DNA of 14,055 nt from Victivallales bacterium (GTDB lineage Bacteria > Verrucomicrobiota > Lentisphaeria > Victivallales > UBA1829): contig JAEEQO010000062.1 in the NCBI GenBank assembly GCA_016285335.1, positions 1 through 14,055 on the forward strand. Direction: 5' to 3'. The first letter of the stretch is position 1; the number at the start of each line of letters is the position of its first letter. The position numbers and the translations under genes were made by a program. Of this stretch, positions 5,897 through 13,510 are shown piece after piece. The notes below the pieces were generated by a model. The model had not been told where the DNA came from. It ran no database searches and worked only from the letters and a program-made list of their open reading frames with translations.

Positions 5897-6462
5897 AAAA
5901 GTACCGGCTGTATTTCATCTATCTGCTCCCGGTCGCAGCGGGGCTGCTGCTTTTCGCGTTCCTGATGGCGGGCCAATATGTGTTCGACCCTCTGAGTGAC
6001 ATCTCGAATCACAACACGTACGGATTCCCCACGCCGGCCGCGATCCGGCTCCTGACCGGAAACAGCTATGAAGCGGTGGCAGACGGATTCATCTCGAAGC
6101 CCTCCTACAAGCACGTCAAGCCGCGGTATTATGTCCTGCGCACGGATTCGGACGTCGTGGCGAACGCGGTCCATCTGCGGGCGCTGACCGACGATGCGCT
6201 GGTGCGGCACGATGACGAAGAGGACGAACGGCTTCGCAAGCAGTACGAAATGCTGAACGAGACGCTGCGTCCGCTCCTGGACGGCGACGATATGACCGCC
6301 GAACATGTCTCGTATCTCTATCTCGGCGACCCGGACGTCCTGTCCATTCCGATATTCTACTATCCGCAAAAGAAGCTCGTCGTCTACGTCATGGAGTACA
6401 TCCGCTGCAACGGTTCTCTGCGGCGCGATCTCCGGAACAGAAACGACAGGACCTGCTATTGA
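5893..6462 (+). CDS. Single-pass membrane protein, paralog 1 of a tandem pair
   Basis: Function unknown, 189 residues. One N-terminal membrane segment (about 7-27) is followed by a mixed alpha/beta domain (45-189) that should lie outside the cytoplasmic membrane. Residues 46-104 resemble residues 84-142 of the next protein: both have L-T-G-N-x-Y, then A-x-G-F, then a Y-rich strand, then a D-V-x-x-N helix. Both later have a P-L-L segment followed by beta strands. The start has GGGGGA (5882-5887) five bases before ATG and also overlaps the stop of a 12-codon frame. It is first in a run with 12- and 10-base gaps. No catalytic motif was recognised, and the family may be restricted to this lineage. 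Confidence 0.78.
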   Translation: MKKYRLYFIYLLPVAAGLLLFAFLMAGQYVFDPLSDISNHNTYGFPTPAAIRLLTGNSYEAVADGFISKPSYKHVKPRYYVLRTDSDVVANAVHLRALTDDALVRHDDEEDERLRKQYEMLNETLRPLLDGDDMTAEHVSYLYLGDPDVLSIPIFYYPQKKLVVYVMEYIRCNGSLRRDLRNRNDRTCY

Positions 6463-6474
6463 CGGGGGGACACG

Positions 6475-7131
6475 ATGAACGAAGACCGACAGGAAAAGAC
6501 AGGACAGAACATGACCGAGCCCGCCGCTGCGACCGCCGAGCTCGCCGCCGAGTCCGAGTCCGCCGCCGGGTCCGCCGCCGAGTCCGCCGTGCGGCGCAGG
6601 AGCGAAAGGCGCGTCGCGTGCATGACCGGATGCCTTCACGGGTTTTTCGTGCTTGTCCTGACCGTGCTGGTCTGCGCGGGCGTCCTCGTCCTGTATCTGC
6701 AACACCGTGAGGAGCAGTATTACGACATCCCGACCGTGCTGAAGTATCTGACGGGCAATCAGTACACCGTCGTGGCGCACGGGTTCGGTCCGGTCGACGA
6801 CAATCTCTTCCGGACCAGCTACCGCTATCTCATGGCAAACACCGGTGCGGACGTGATGACGAACCTTGCGCTTCTGAACGCGCTGAACTGCGAGCTTCTG
6901 CCGCCGGACGAATCGAATGTGCGGCATTCCGATTTCAGGACGCCGGAGGGGATCCGGCGCCGTATCGAGCCGCTGCTCGGGACGCCGCTGCCGCTCGGGG
7001 ACGATTGCGTGATCGTGTCGTGTCCGGTGGAGCGGGTTTCGGCCACGGATGAAGATTCGCTTTACTCGAACTCGGTCATCTGCTATTCCGCGCAGACCGG
7101 GACGATCCTGATCATAGACGAACGAAAGTGA
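6475..7131 (+). CDS. Single-pass membrane protein, paralog 2 of a tandem pair
   Basis: Function unknown, 218 residues. A disordered N-terminus with an Ala/Glu/Ser-rich tract (17-39) and a basic patch (R40-R46) precedes a membrane segment (about 54-75) and an outer domain (80-218). The outer domain matches the preceding protein from the L-T-G-N motif (92-95) onward; here the N-terminal extension is new. The basic patch before the helix predicts the N-terminus inside and the domain outside. GGGGGGA (6464-6470) four bases before ATG sets the start; a second Met at residue 13 is less likely. It lies 12 bases after the upstream gene and is cotranscribed with it. Confidence 0.78.
   Translation: MNEDRQEKTGQNMTEPAAATAELAAESESAAGSAAESAVRRRSERRVACMTGCLHGFFVLVLTVLVCAGVLVLYLQHREEQYYDIPTVLKYLTGNQYTVVAHGFGPVDDNLFRTSYRYLMANTGADVMTNLALLNALNCELLPPDESNVRHSDFRTPEGIRRRIEPLLGTPLPLGDDCVIVSCPVERVSATDEDSLYSNSVICYSAQTGTILIIDERK
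6528..6590 (+). repeat. Low-complexity GCC/GAG/TCC codon tract
   Basis: About 60 bases made of GCC, GAG and TCC codons, with imperfect copies of GCCGCCGAGTCC, code for the Ala/Glu/Ser-rich tract in front of the membrane segment. Its length could vary by slippage in steps of three bases. Confidence 0.6.
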
Positions 7132-7141
7132 GCTTACGACG

Positions 7142-7900
7142 ATGAACTTTGTCAACTGTTTCCTGCTTTATGCTCTGGCGATGCTGATTCTCCCCTGGCT
7201 GTTCCTGCGGGAACCGTGCGACTATCCGCTGTCGAAAATCCGGAAAGTCCTGTTCGCGGTCCTGCTGTGTGCGGCGCAGCTGGTGATGGTGCTGGGATTT
7301 GTGAAAGGCGCGGCGTTCAATGTGAATCATCATGCGCGCGGGAGATTGCAGGGGTATGTCAGCGAGGTTCAGAAGGTGCTTGGCGAGGAGAAACTTTCCG
7401 CGGATGAGGTCTGCGCCAAACTCGTGGAAACGTATTACAGGGAAGCGGACCCGGCGGAATGGCGCGCGTTGAAGAAACCCGTGGTCGTCCGCTCCTGCCT
7501 TGTGATCGCCGGACTGCTTCTGCTGGCTGGCGTCCTGTTCGCGGCGGTGCGTTTCAAGCTCAAAACGCTGCCGTTCCTGCTGCTGTTCTACGGTTGCGCG
7601 GCGGGCGGCTTCATGGCGAGCCTTTATCTCTCTGACAGCGTCACGGAGCTTATGGATTATGGATTCCAACGCACGGCGTTCCGCGAGGTGAATCTTGCCG
7701 TGATGGCGAAGATTCTGAAGACCGAGGACCGCCTCGCGCTGCGGCTCGCGATGGAAGACGTCAAAGACGCCCGCGTCTGGGACGGAAAGGAACTGGACGA
7801 CTTCGGGACCTGCCTTGCGATGTGTCAGGACTTCGTGTCCGTGCTGTACGAAGCGCTGCGGAAACGCGAGGCGGGAAAAGAGGCTCCGGCACCCCGCTGA
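7142..7900 (+). CDS. Four-helix integral membrane protein of unknown function
   Basis: 252 residues, family not recognised. Hydrophobic segments at about 4-22, 36-56, 114-136 and 143-163 form two hairpins. They are separated by a soluble loop (57-113) with two helices, and a mostly helical soluble tail (175-252) follows. The ATG is 10 bases after the preceding stop. The only Shine-Dalgarno candidate, AAGTGAG, overlaps that stop codon, which suggests coupled translation. It is the third gene of the run that starts at 5893 and probably belongs to the same transcript. No active-site or metal-binding pattern is evident. Confidence 0.75.
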   Translation: MNFVNCFLLYALAMLILPWLFLREPCDYPLSKIRKVLFAVLLCAAQLVMVLGFVKGAAFNVNHHARGRLQGYVSEVQKVLGEEKLSADEVCAKLVETYYREADPAEWRALKKPVVVRSCLVIAGLLLLAGVLFAAVRFKLKTLPFLLLFYGCAAGGFMASLYLSDSVTELMDYGFQRTAFREVNLAVMAKILKTEDRLALRLAMEDVKDARVWDGKELDDFGTCLAMCQDFVSVLYEALRKREAGKEAPAPR

Positions 7901-8044
7901 AACTCCGCCGGAAAACTGACCGGGGCTCTTTCTCCCCTATATGATGCCGGAATTGTCTATACTGTTCACAAAAAAACTAAAATCTTCGCTGTTTCCGCTT
8001 GATTCCCGGTCCAGGCGTACACGGACGGGGACCCCGGCTCCATC

Positions 8045-8374
8045 GTGGAGCTGTACGATCCCGCGGGGAAAAAGGCGTTCCGGCTGTATTTCGAGACGAA
8101 TCTGTTCGCGGAGCGGTCCCACACATCGAACCTGATCCTGGTGGAGGAATGGGACGAGGCGAACCAGAGGTTCGTGGACCGGGACAAGGAGCATTTCAAC
8201 ATGTTCGTCAAGTTCTGCCGGCCGACCGACGAGCTGATCCCCCGCGACCTCGAGGAAGATCTGAAGATTCAGGCGAAAATACTCCTGCTGGAAACGCTTA
8301 AAGACACGACGCTTTCCGACGTCAAGGTGCGCGATCTGATCGAGGAGAAGATTCAGTATCTTTCCGTTCACTGA
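8045..8374 (+). CDS. Short protein or 5'-truncated gene remnant
   Basis: From a GTG at 8045 the frame gives 109 residues rich in Asp, Glu, Lys and Leu, with helices in the last third. It looks like genuine coding sequence. However, the protein-like reading continues upstream of the GTG (A-Y-T-D-G-D-P-G-S-I) to a TGA at 8000 with no other start codon, and GGGGAC is 12 bases before the GTG, rather far. So either GTG is the true start or the 5' part is missing. The frame is the same as that of the gene ending at 7900. Its stop overlaps by 7 bases the stop of the convergent gene on the other strand. The AT-rich stretch 7940-8000 contains a weak promoter-like pair, TTGTCT and TAAAAT, 19 bases apart. 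Function unknown. Confidence 0.48.
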   Translation: MELYDPAGKKAFRLYFETNLFAERSHTSNLILVEEWDEANQRFVDRDKEHFNMFVKFCRPTDELIPRDLEEDLKIQAKILLLETLKDTTLSDVKVRDLIEEKIQYLSVH

Positions 8375-9603
8375 TTGGCGGGGGCGGGCGTTCCGATGGG
8401 GACGTAGCCCGTATCCTCCACGAGTTTCTGTCCCTCCGGTGAAAGCATGAAGTCCACGATCTTCCGTGTGTTATTCGAGCGCGGGCGTGCCGAGACCATG
8501 TACACGGTTGCGACGTGCGGATAGGAGCCGTTGCGGATGTTCTCGACGGTCGGCGCGACGCCGTCGACGGAGAGCAGCTTGATCTGGTTGTTGCGGAGCA
8601 TTTCCGTGGAGTAGTAGCGGAACGAAAACCCGAGGGCGGCTTTGTAGTTCCGGTAGTTGGCGGTGTCGTTGATGATGTCGCCCATGCCGCCGAGGCGGTC
8701 CTCCTTCAGCGGAGGCATGATCGGCGTGTCGCCCATCAGCTTCTGAAGCGTGGTCTGGCTTCCGCTTCCCTCGTTGCGCTGGAACGGGATGATTTTCGTG
8801 CTGAACGGCGCGCCGACCTCCTTCCAGTTCGTGATCTTCCCGGAATAAATGCCCTTGATCTGGTCCGTCGTGAGGTTGTCCACCGGGTTGTTCGCATTCA
8901 CGAAGAAGACGAAGGCGTCCATGCAGAACGGCGTGAGCTCGTATTGGATCCCGGCCTTTTCCGCCGCCTCGGCCTGCAGTTTCGACGGCGCCAGCGCGAA
9001 GATCAGGTCGCGTTCGCCGGTCAGCAGTTCCTCGTAGATGACGTCCGAGCCGTCTGTTCTAAGATACCAGTGATTTCCTGCGAAAGTTTCCGGGTACATC
9101 CCCTGCACCATGGCCGCGTAGATCGGGTAAAGCGCATACGCGCCGTTCAGCTTCGGGAAACCTTCGGCCGGATTCAGGGCATATTGCGCGGGGATTTCCA
9201 CCTTGACGAGCTTGTTCCCCTCCCGGAACGGTCTGTATTGATACCAGTTGATCTCCTGCGTCATGACCGGGAAACGGTCGACCGTCCACCAGGTCCAGGC
9301 GTAAAACGCGCCGGCGCAAACGATGGGAGCGAGGAGGATGCCCAGGAAGACCCGTTTCAGTTTCCTGGGACCGCCGAACAGGAATATGCAGACCACAAGA
9401 AGCAGACCGACAAGGAACACCGTCCAGCAGACGGAATAAAACATGGAATGGACGGTGCTGAAAGCGAGAATGATGCCGACGAGAGGCCAGGCGATGCAGA
9501 GCCCGACTGTCAGGAGGACCACGAACAGCACTTTCAACGTAATGATCCACCGTTGTTTTTGGGTTGTTTTCGGTTTGATGTCCGGTGCGACGGGGGTTGA
9601 CAT
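8368..9603 (-). CDS. PstS-like substrate-binding domain fused to membrane segments
   Basis: 411 residues. The N-terminal third has membrane segments at about 20-49, 56-77 and 85-105. The rest (about 130-405) is a PstS-like periplasmic binding domain: L-N-G-A-Y-A-L-Y-P (152-160) at the usual N-terminal ligand loop, L-T-T-D-Q-I-K-G-I-Y-S-G (244-255), N-W-K-E-V-G, and R-N-E-G-S-G-S-Q-T-T (276-285), the hallmark phosphate-binding loop. Classical PstS has a cleaved signal peptide and works with PstCAB; here the domain is tethered and no transporter gene is nearby. It could sense or capture phosphate or another oxyanion at the membrane. GAGGTGA lies four bases before ATG. It is the last gene of the minus-strand operon, 41 bases after dsbD. 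Confidence 0.85.
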   Translation of the reverse strand: MSTPVAPDIKPKTTQKQRWIITLKVLFVVLLTVGLCIAWPLVGIILAFSTVHSMFYSVCWTVFLVGLLLVVCIFLFGGPRKLKRVFLGILLAPIVCAGAFYAWTWWTVDRFPVMTQEINWYQYRPFREGNKLVKVEIPAQYALNPAEGFPKLNGAYALYPIYAAMVQGMYPETFAGNHWYLRTDGSDVIYEELLTGERDLIFALAPSKLQAEAAEKAGIQYELTPFCMDAFVFFVNANNPVDNLTTDQIKGIYSGKITNWKEVGAPFSTKIIPFQRNEGSGSQTTLQKLMGDTPIMPPLKEDRLGGMGDIINDTANYRNYKAALGFSFRYYSTEMLRNNQIKLLSVDGVAPTVENIRNGSYPHVATVYMVSARPRSNNTRKIVDFMLSPEGQKLVEDTGYVPIGTPAPANQ

Positions 9604-9644
9604 GTTCTCACCTCAAATAGCGTATTGTCTGAAACAGGCGGGGG

Positions 9645-11207
9645 TTATTTCGGCTGGATGATCCGGTAGGCCGGCAGGCCGGGGACCTCGAACGTTTTCA
9701 TCAGCGCGGCGGTCTCCGGGGCGGACGGCTTGTCGGCGTGGACGGGGACGAAGATCATGCCGTCCATGGCGGTTTTCACCTCGGGAGCCTGGAACGTGGT
9801 CAGCTCCATGGCCTTGCAGTTCTTGCACCAGGCGGCGGTGAAGTCGAGCAGCACGGGGCGTCCGGTGGCGGCGGATTCCTTCAGCGCGGCGTTGATCTCC
9901 GCGGCTGCGCCGGAGGTCTCCTGCGCGGACGCCATGCCGGCTGCTTCCGCGCGTCCGTCGGCGAAGAGCGTCCAGGCGGTCCAGCCGTAATACGCGGCGA
10001 GCCCGAGGATGAACACGCCGAGGAGCTGTTTCACGCGCGTCATCCAGCGTCCGGGTTTCGGGAAAAGTCCGAATCCGGCGGCGGCGACCGGCCACGGCAG
10101 CGCCATGCCGAATCCGAGCGCGAAGGGCAGGGCGAGGCCGTAGTAATCGCCGTGCGCGACCATTTTCGCAGTCTGCACGAGCGCGGCGGCCAGCACGGGC
10201 GCGACGCATGCGCCCGCGAGCAAGGCGGACAGCGCGCCCATCAGGAAGATGCCGCCGAAATGCGCGGATTGCGGCAGGCGGATGCCCGAGCCGAACCGGG
10301 AGAAGTCGATGGCGAAGAGGTCGAACATGGCGAGCGCGAGCGCGATGAAAATCACGGAGACCACGGCGTTGAAGACCCAGCTGGAGTCGATGCCGCCGAA
10401 CGTGGAGCCCATCAGGACGGAGACCACGCCGAGCAGTCCGTACGTGACCGTGATGCCCGCGCCGTAGGCCGCGCCGTGCCACACGCGCGTGAACTTGCCG
10501 TTGCCGGACGCCTGGCCCGCGCCGATCATGGCGAGGTTGACCGGGATCAGCGGCAGCACGCACGGCGTGAGGTTCAGCATCACACCGCCGAGTACCGCGA
10601 GCAGGAGCATCATCAGGAAGCCTTTCCCGGCGAACGTGAACGCGGAGAACTTGGACTCGTCGCCGGTGAGGAAGCCGTGGAACTTGTCCGCGTCGAGGTA
10701 GCCGTCGGCGGACCGCACGAGCGTGAACGGCAGGATTTCGACGGTTCCGGCTATCTCATTTTCTGCTGAAACCTGTTCCGCGGGTTCGGTTTTTTCCGGG
10801 CTGTTCGTCTGGGGGGCGGCTCCGGGGACGGCGAGTTCGGCGGAGCTGGGCGCATAGCACATATCGCCGACGCAGACCTGCCATTTGACCTTGATCTTTC
10901 CCTCGATCGCGGCGGTTTGAGGCAGAATCCAGGTCATCACGCCGGGGCCGACATAGAACGATTCCAGTTCCTCGGTCAGCGCGTCGATCTCCTGTTTCGG
11001 CTCGGGCGCGGAAATCGGCGCGACGCCGTCGGGCAGCACGGGGTCGGTGGACGATTCGTAGGCGTGCGCGTTGGCGGGCAGCGTGAGCGTGAGCGCGAAA
11101 TTGCCGTCCTGAATACTGAGCGTCCAGGAATCGGCGGTGACGGGCGGCGCGGCGAAGAGTCCGAGGGTGAATGCGAAGAAACAGAAGAAAACGGAGAAGA
11201 ATTTCAT
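9645..11207 (-). CDS. dsbD: Thiol:disulfide interchange protein DsbD
   Basis: This inner-membrane protein passes electrons from cytoplasmic thioredoxin to periplasmic substrates through three cysteine pairs. 520 residues: signal peptide (1-20), N-terminal DsbD-alpha domain with C112 and C117, a membrane core of eight helices with C216 in L-T-P-C-V-L-P and C334 in G-A-C-V-A-P, and a thioredoxin domain with W460-C461-K-N-C464. All six redox cysteines are present. The protein stops at 520, right after the cis-proline strand (G-L-P-A-Y-R-I), so the last beta strand and helix of the thioredoxin fold, about 30 residues in E. coli DsbD, are absent. The start at 11207 has AAAGG eight bases upstream and gives a signal peptide; the frame is open further but without support. 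It lies 22 bases after rmuC. Confidence 0.93.
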   Translation of the reverse strand: MKFFSVFFCFFAFTLGLFAAPPVTADSWTLSIQDGNFALTLTLPANAHAYESSTDPVLPDGVAPISAPEPKQEIDALTEELESFYVGPGVMTWILPQTAAIEGKIKVKWQVCVGDMCYAPSSAELAVPGAAPQTNSPEKTEPAEQVSAENEIAGTVEILPFTLVRSADGYLDADKFHGFLTGDESKFSAFTFAGKGFLMMLLLAVLGGVMLNLTPCVLPLIPVNLAMIGAGQASGNGKFTRVWHGAAYGAGITVTYGLLGVVSVLMGSTFGGIDSSWVFNAVVSVIFIALALAMFDLFAIDFSRFGSGIRLPQSAHFGGIFLMGALSALLAGACVAPVLAAALVQTAKMVAHGDYYGLALPFALGFGMALPWPVAAAGFGLFPKPGRWMTRVKQLLGVFILGLAAYYGWTAWTLFADGRAEAAGMASAQETSGAAAEINAALKESAATGRPVLLDFTAAWCKNCKAMELTTFQAPEVKTAMDGMIFVPVHADKPSAPETAALMKTFEVPGLPAYRIIQPK

Positions 11208-11229
11208 GCGGACAGCCTTTGGTTCAGGA

Positions 11230-12915
11230 TCATGGTTCGGTCGATTCATCGGCGCTTTCGCCGCCGGGAAGCGGCAGGTCAAGTTCATCTGACAGCGCGG
11301 AGGCGTCGTCTGTTCCGGCGTCCGTGCCGGATTCATCCGCATCCTCTCCGCCGATGAGCTTGATTTCGAGCGGCGAGGCGGAGAACTCGGGCGCGGTGAA
11401 GCGTGCGGGGAATTTCTGGTCTTTCCGCGACGGGACGCCGAGCGCCTTGAGCTTTTCTGCAGAACCGACGAGTCCCTGGCGGCCGCTGAACGCCTTGACC
11501 GCGGCGTCGTATTTCTTCCCGGTCGCCTCCAGCTGCCTGCCGACGTCGTCGAACGCGCTGAAGAAACGCTGGATGCGGGCGAGGAGGTTTTCGGCGGTCT
11601 TCACGATTTCCTGCTGGTTGCGTTCCTGCGCCATGCGGTTCCACGCGACCTTGATGATGTACAGCAGGGTCATCAGGTTGAACGGGTTCACGATCAGGAT
11701 GCGCTTCTCGAACGCGCGGTTCCACATGCCGGAGTCGCCCTGAAGCGCGGCCTGGTACGACGGGTCGTTCGGGATGAACATGACCACGAAGTCGACGGAA
11801 TCGCCCTTGCGGAGGTAGGCGGAGTAATCCTTCTTCACGAGCTCGTCGACGTGCGCCTGCACGCTGCGGATGTGGCGCTGGAGGGCGTCCTCGCGTTTCT
11901 GCGGGTCGTCGGCCGCGACGTAGTCCGTGTAGGCGGTGAGGCTGACCTTGCTGTCGATGATGACGGCTTTCCCGTCGGGGTAGTTCACGATCACGTCGGG
12001 GCGCATGATGTGGTCGGACGCGCTCTTCACGGCCTTGCCGGATTCGTCGCGGATGGTGTCCTGCGTGCGGTAGTGGACGCCCTTCACAAGGCCGGAATTG
12101 CGGAGGATGGTCTCGAGGATCATTTCGCCCCAGTCGCCCTGCGTCTTGCTCTGGCCCTTCAGCGCGGCCGCGAGGTTGTTCGCGTCCGTGCCGATCTTTT
12201 CGGTCATCTTGACCATGGAGTCGTACTGATGCTTCAGGGATTCGTTGAGCTTCACGCCGTTCTCGCGGACGTCGTCCATGGACTTCTTGTAGACGGCGAG
12301 CTGTTCGCGGAGCGGGGCGAGGATGGCGGAGAGCTGTTCCCTGTTCGCGGACTGCATGGATTCCGCGCGTTCCTTCAGGATGGTCTCGCTGAGGACCTTG
12401 AACTCCTGGCGGAGATGGTCGGTGCGTTCCTTCGTGACCTTTTCGAGCTGCGCCTGCGCCTCGCGGACGGCGTCAAGCTCGGATTTCGCCTTGCGTTTTT
12501 CGGCGTCGAGCTCGGCGGCGGCTTTCTGTTTTTCCGCGTCAAGCAGCGCGGCGGATTTGTTCTTTTCCGCTTCAAGCTCGGATGCGGCGCGGCGTTTTTC
12601 GGCGTCGAGTTCGGCGGCGGCCTGTTTGCGGATTGCCGTGAGCTCGGCTTCGTGCGCGGCCGCGGCGACGTTCGCTTTTTCCTCCGCGGCCTGAAGTCTG
12701 AACTCAAGCTCGCGCTGCGAGGACTGCCGAAGCTGGTCCAGCGCGCTTTCCGCCCGGACTTTGTCCGCGACGGCCTGGTCGAACGCGGCGGTACGCGTTT
12801 CGAGCTCGGCGATGCGTGCCGCATCGGTGCGGGACCTCGCCCGCATCCAGAGAAATATGATAAGTGCGCCGAGGATAAGACCGGCGACTCCGCCGATGAT
12901 CGCATAAAGAATCAT
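11230..12915 (-). CDS. rmuC: DNA recombination protein RmuC
   Basis: RmuC family, 561 residues. Known from E. coli to limit inversions at short inverted repeats; predicted to be a nuclease. An N-terminal membrane helix (3-23) is followed by a long coiled coil (about 31-215), then the RmuC domain (about 230-495) with G-D-W-G-E (260-264) and the PD-(D/E)xK-type residues D307, D321 and K323 (I-D-S-K). Further conserved blocks are F-I-P-N-D-P-S-Y (380-387) and P-F-N-L-M-T-L-L (411-418). Residues 99-153 are five 11-residue repeats of the type A-A-E-L-D-A-E-K. The tail (523-561) is strongly acidic and not part of the family core. AAGGAG lies about ten bases before ATG. Second from last before dsbD in the operon. 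Confidence 0.94.
   Translation of the reverse strand: MILYAIIGGVAGLILGALIIFLWMRARSRTDAARIAELETRTAAFDQAVADKVRAESALDQLRQSSQRELEFRLQAAEEKANVAAAAHEAELTAIRKQAAAELDAEKRRAASELEAEKNKSAALLDAEKQKAAAELDAEKRKAKSELDAVREAQAQLEKVTKERTDHLRQEFKVLSETILKERAESMQSANREQLSAILAPLREQLAVYKKSMDDVRENGVKLNESLKHQYDSMVKMTEKIGTDANNLAAALKGQSKTQGDWGEMILETILRNSGLVKGVHYRTQDTIRDESGKAVKSASDHIMRPDVIVNYPDGKAVIIDSKVSLTAYTDYVAADDPQKREDALQRHIRSVQAHVDELVKKDYSAYLRKGDSVDFVVMFIPNDPSYQAALQGDSGMWNRAFEKRILIVNPFNLMTLLYIIKVAWNRMAQERNQQEIVKTAENLLARIQRFFSAFDDVGRQLEATGKKYDAAVKAFSGRQGLVGSAEKLKALGVPSRKDQKFPARFTAPEFSASPLEIKLIGGEDADESGTDAGTDDASALSDELDLPLPGGESADESTEP
12457..12621 (-). repeat. Five 33-bp repeats in the coiled coil of rmuC
   Basis: They encode five 11-residue units with E-L-D-A-E-K or variants at 102, 113, 124, 135 and 146. 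An 11-residue period (three turns of helix) gives a nearly straight coiled coil, unlike the usual 7-residue period. Confidence 0.75.
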
Positions 12916-12952
12916 GCAGAACGATGCTCCTTTTCAAAAAACAAACTGGAAA

Positions 12953-13501
12953 TCACTGAAAATCGACGACCGGATCGGCGCGGAGCGAACGGAACCGCCA
13001 TTCGCCGTCGTCCTCCAGGACCATCTCCGCCGAAATGAGGCGCCCTTCGCGGAAGACGTCGGCGTTCCGCGTGGTCCCGGTCGCCATCGCCGAACACTTC
13101 ACGGCCGCGGACTTGTGGTCGGCATCGTGGAATTCGACCTCGATCTCGGCGAGGCTGACCGAAAGCGAGGTGAGCAGCGGACGCAGCAGAAAATAGGAGG
13201 AAATGACCTGGGCGCGCGTGGCGGCGAACAAGGTGTAAATCTGCCCGCGCGACTCGCCCGAGATCTCGACGTCCGTCTCCGCTGCGAAGAAATCGCCGAG
13301 CGCGTGGGCCGCGCCCGCGTCGCGGAGATTGAATCCGGATCCCTGGGGCTGTTTTTCGGCGTATGCGACGGCGTCGCGGAGACGTTTCCGCACTGCGGTC
13401 GCGTCGTCCGTGCGGAAATAGAAGAACCAGACGGCCGCCGCCGTGGCGATGACGACCGCGGCGAGCGCGATCCATTTCGATCTTGTGAAGTGAAGTGCCA
13501 T
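12953..13501 (-). CDS. Membrane-anchored protein, possible NTF2-like fold
   Basis: 182 residues. An N-terminal membrane helix (about 10-29) could be an anchor or an uncleaved signal. Residues 34-182 have an early helix (A-V-R-K-R-L-R-D-A-V-A-Y-A-E), a middle helical part, then long alternating strands ending D-G-E-W-R-F-R-S-L. That order and the D-G-x-W-R-x ending resemble NTF2-like (SnoaL/DUF4440-type) domains, but this is judged by pattern only. It lies 9 bases downstream of lepB and 37 bases upstream of rmuC. Its ribosome binding site (GGTGAG) overlaps the lepB stop codon, so translation may be coupled. Function unknown. Confidence 0.78.
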   Translation of the reverse strand: MALHFTRSKWIALAAVVIATAAAVWFFYFRTDDATAVRKRLRDAVAYAEKQPQGSGFNLRDAGAAHALGDFFAAETDVEISGESRGQIYTLFAATRAQVISSYFLLRPLLTSLSVSLAEIEVEFHDADHKSAAVKCSAMATGTTRNADVFREGRLISAEMVLEDDGEWRFRSLRADPVVDFQ

Positions 13502-13510
13502 CGCGGATGC

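Noticed and set aside
5779..7155. 458-residue minus-strand frame opposite the paralogous pair
   Set aside because: His/Arg/Val-rich shadow frame caused by high GC; the plus-strand genes have ribosome binding sites, membrane helices and paralogy.
7901..7940. Terminator after the four-helix gene at 7900
   Set aside because: Only 4-bp GGGG/CCCC and CCGG pairings are found, with no U-tract in the right place.
7937..8371. 144-residue minus-strand frame opposite the short ORF at 8045
   Set aside because: It has no ribosome binding site, and the plus-strand reading has more protein-like composition; the choice is not fully certain.
9738..10769. 343-residue plus-strand frame opposite dsbD
   Set aside because: The minus strand encodes a full set of DsbD cysteine motifs; this frame is low-complexity Gly/Arg/Glu/His-rich.
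11208..11342. N-terminal extension of DsbD
   Set aside because: The frame is open, but the extension overlaps the rmuC end. The start at 11207 has a Shine-Dalgarno and begins a normal signal peptide.
11851..13038. 395-residue plus-strand frame opposite rmuC
   Set aside because: Mirror of the RmuC coiled coil; RmuC motifs on the minus strand are unmistakable.
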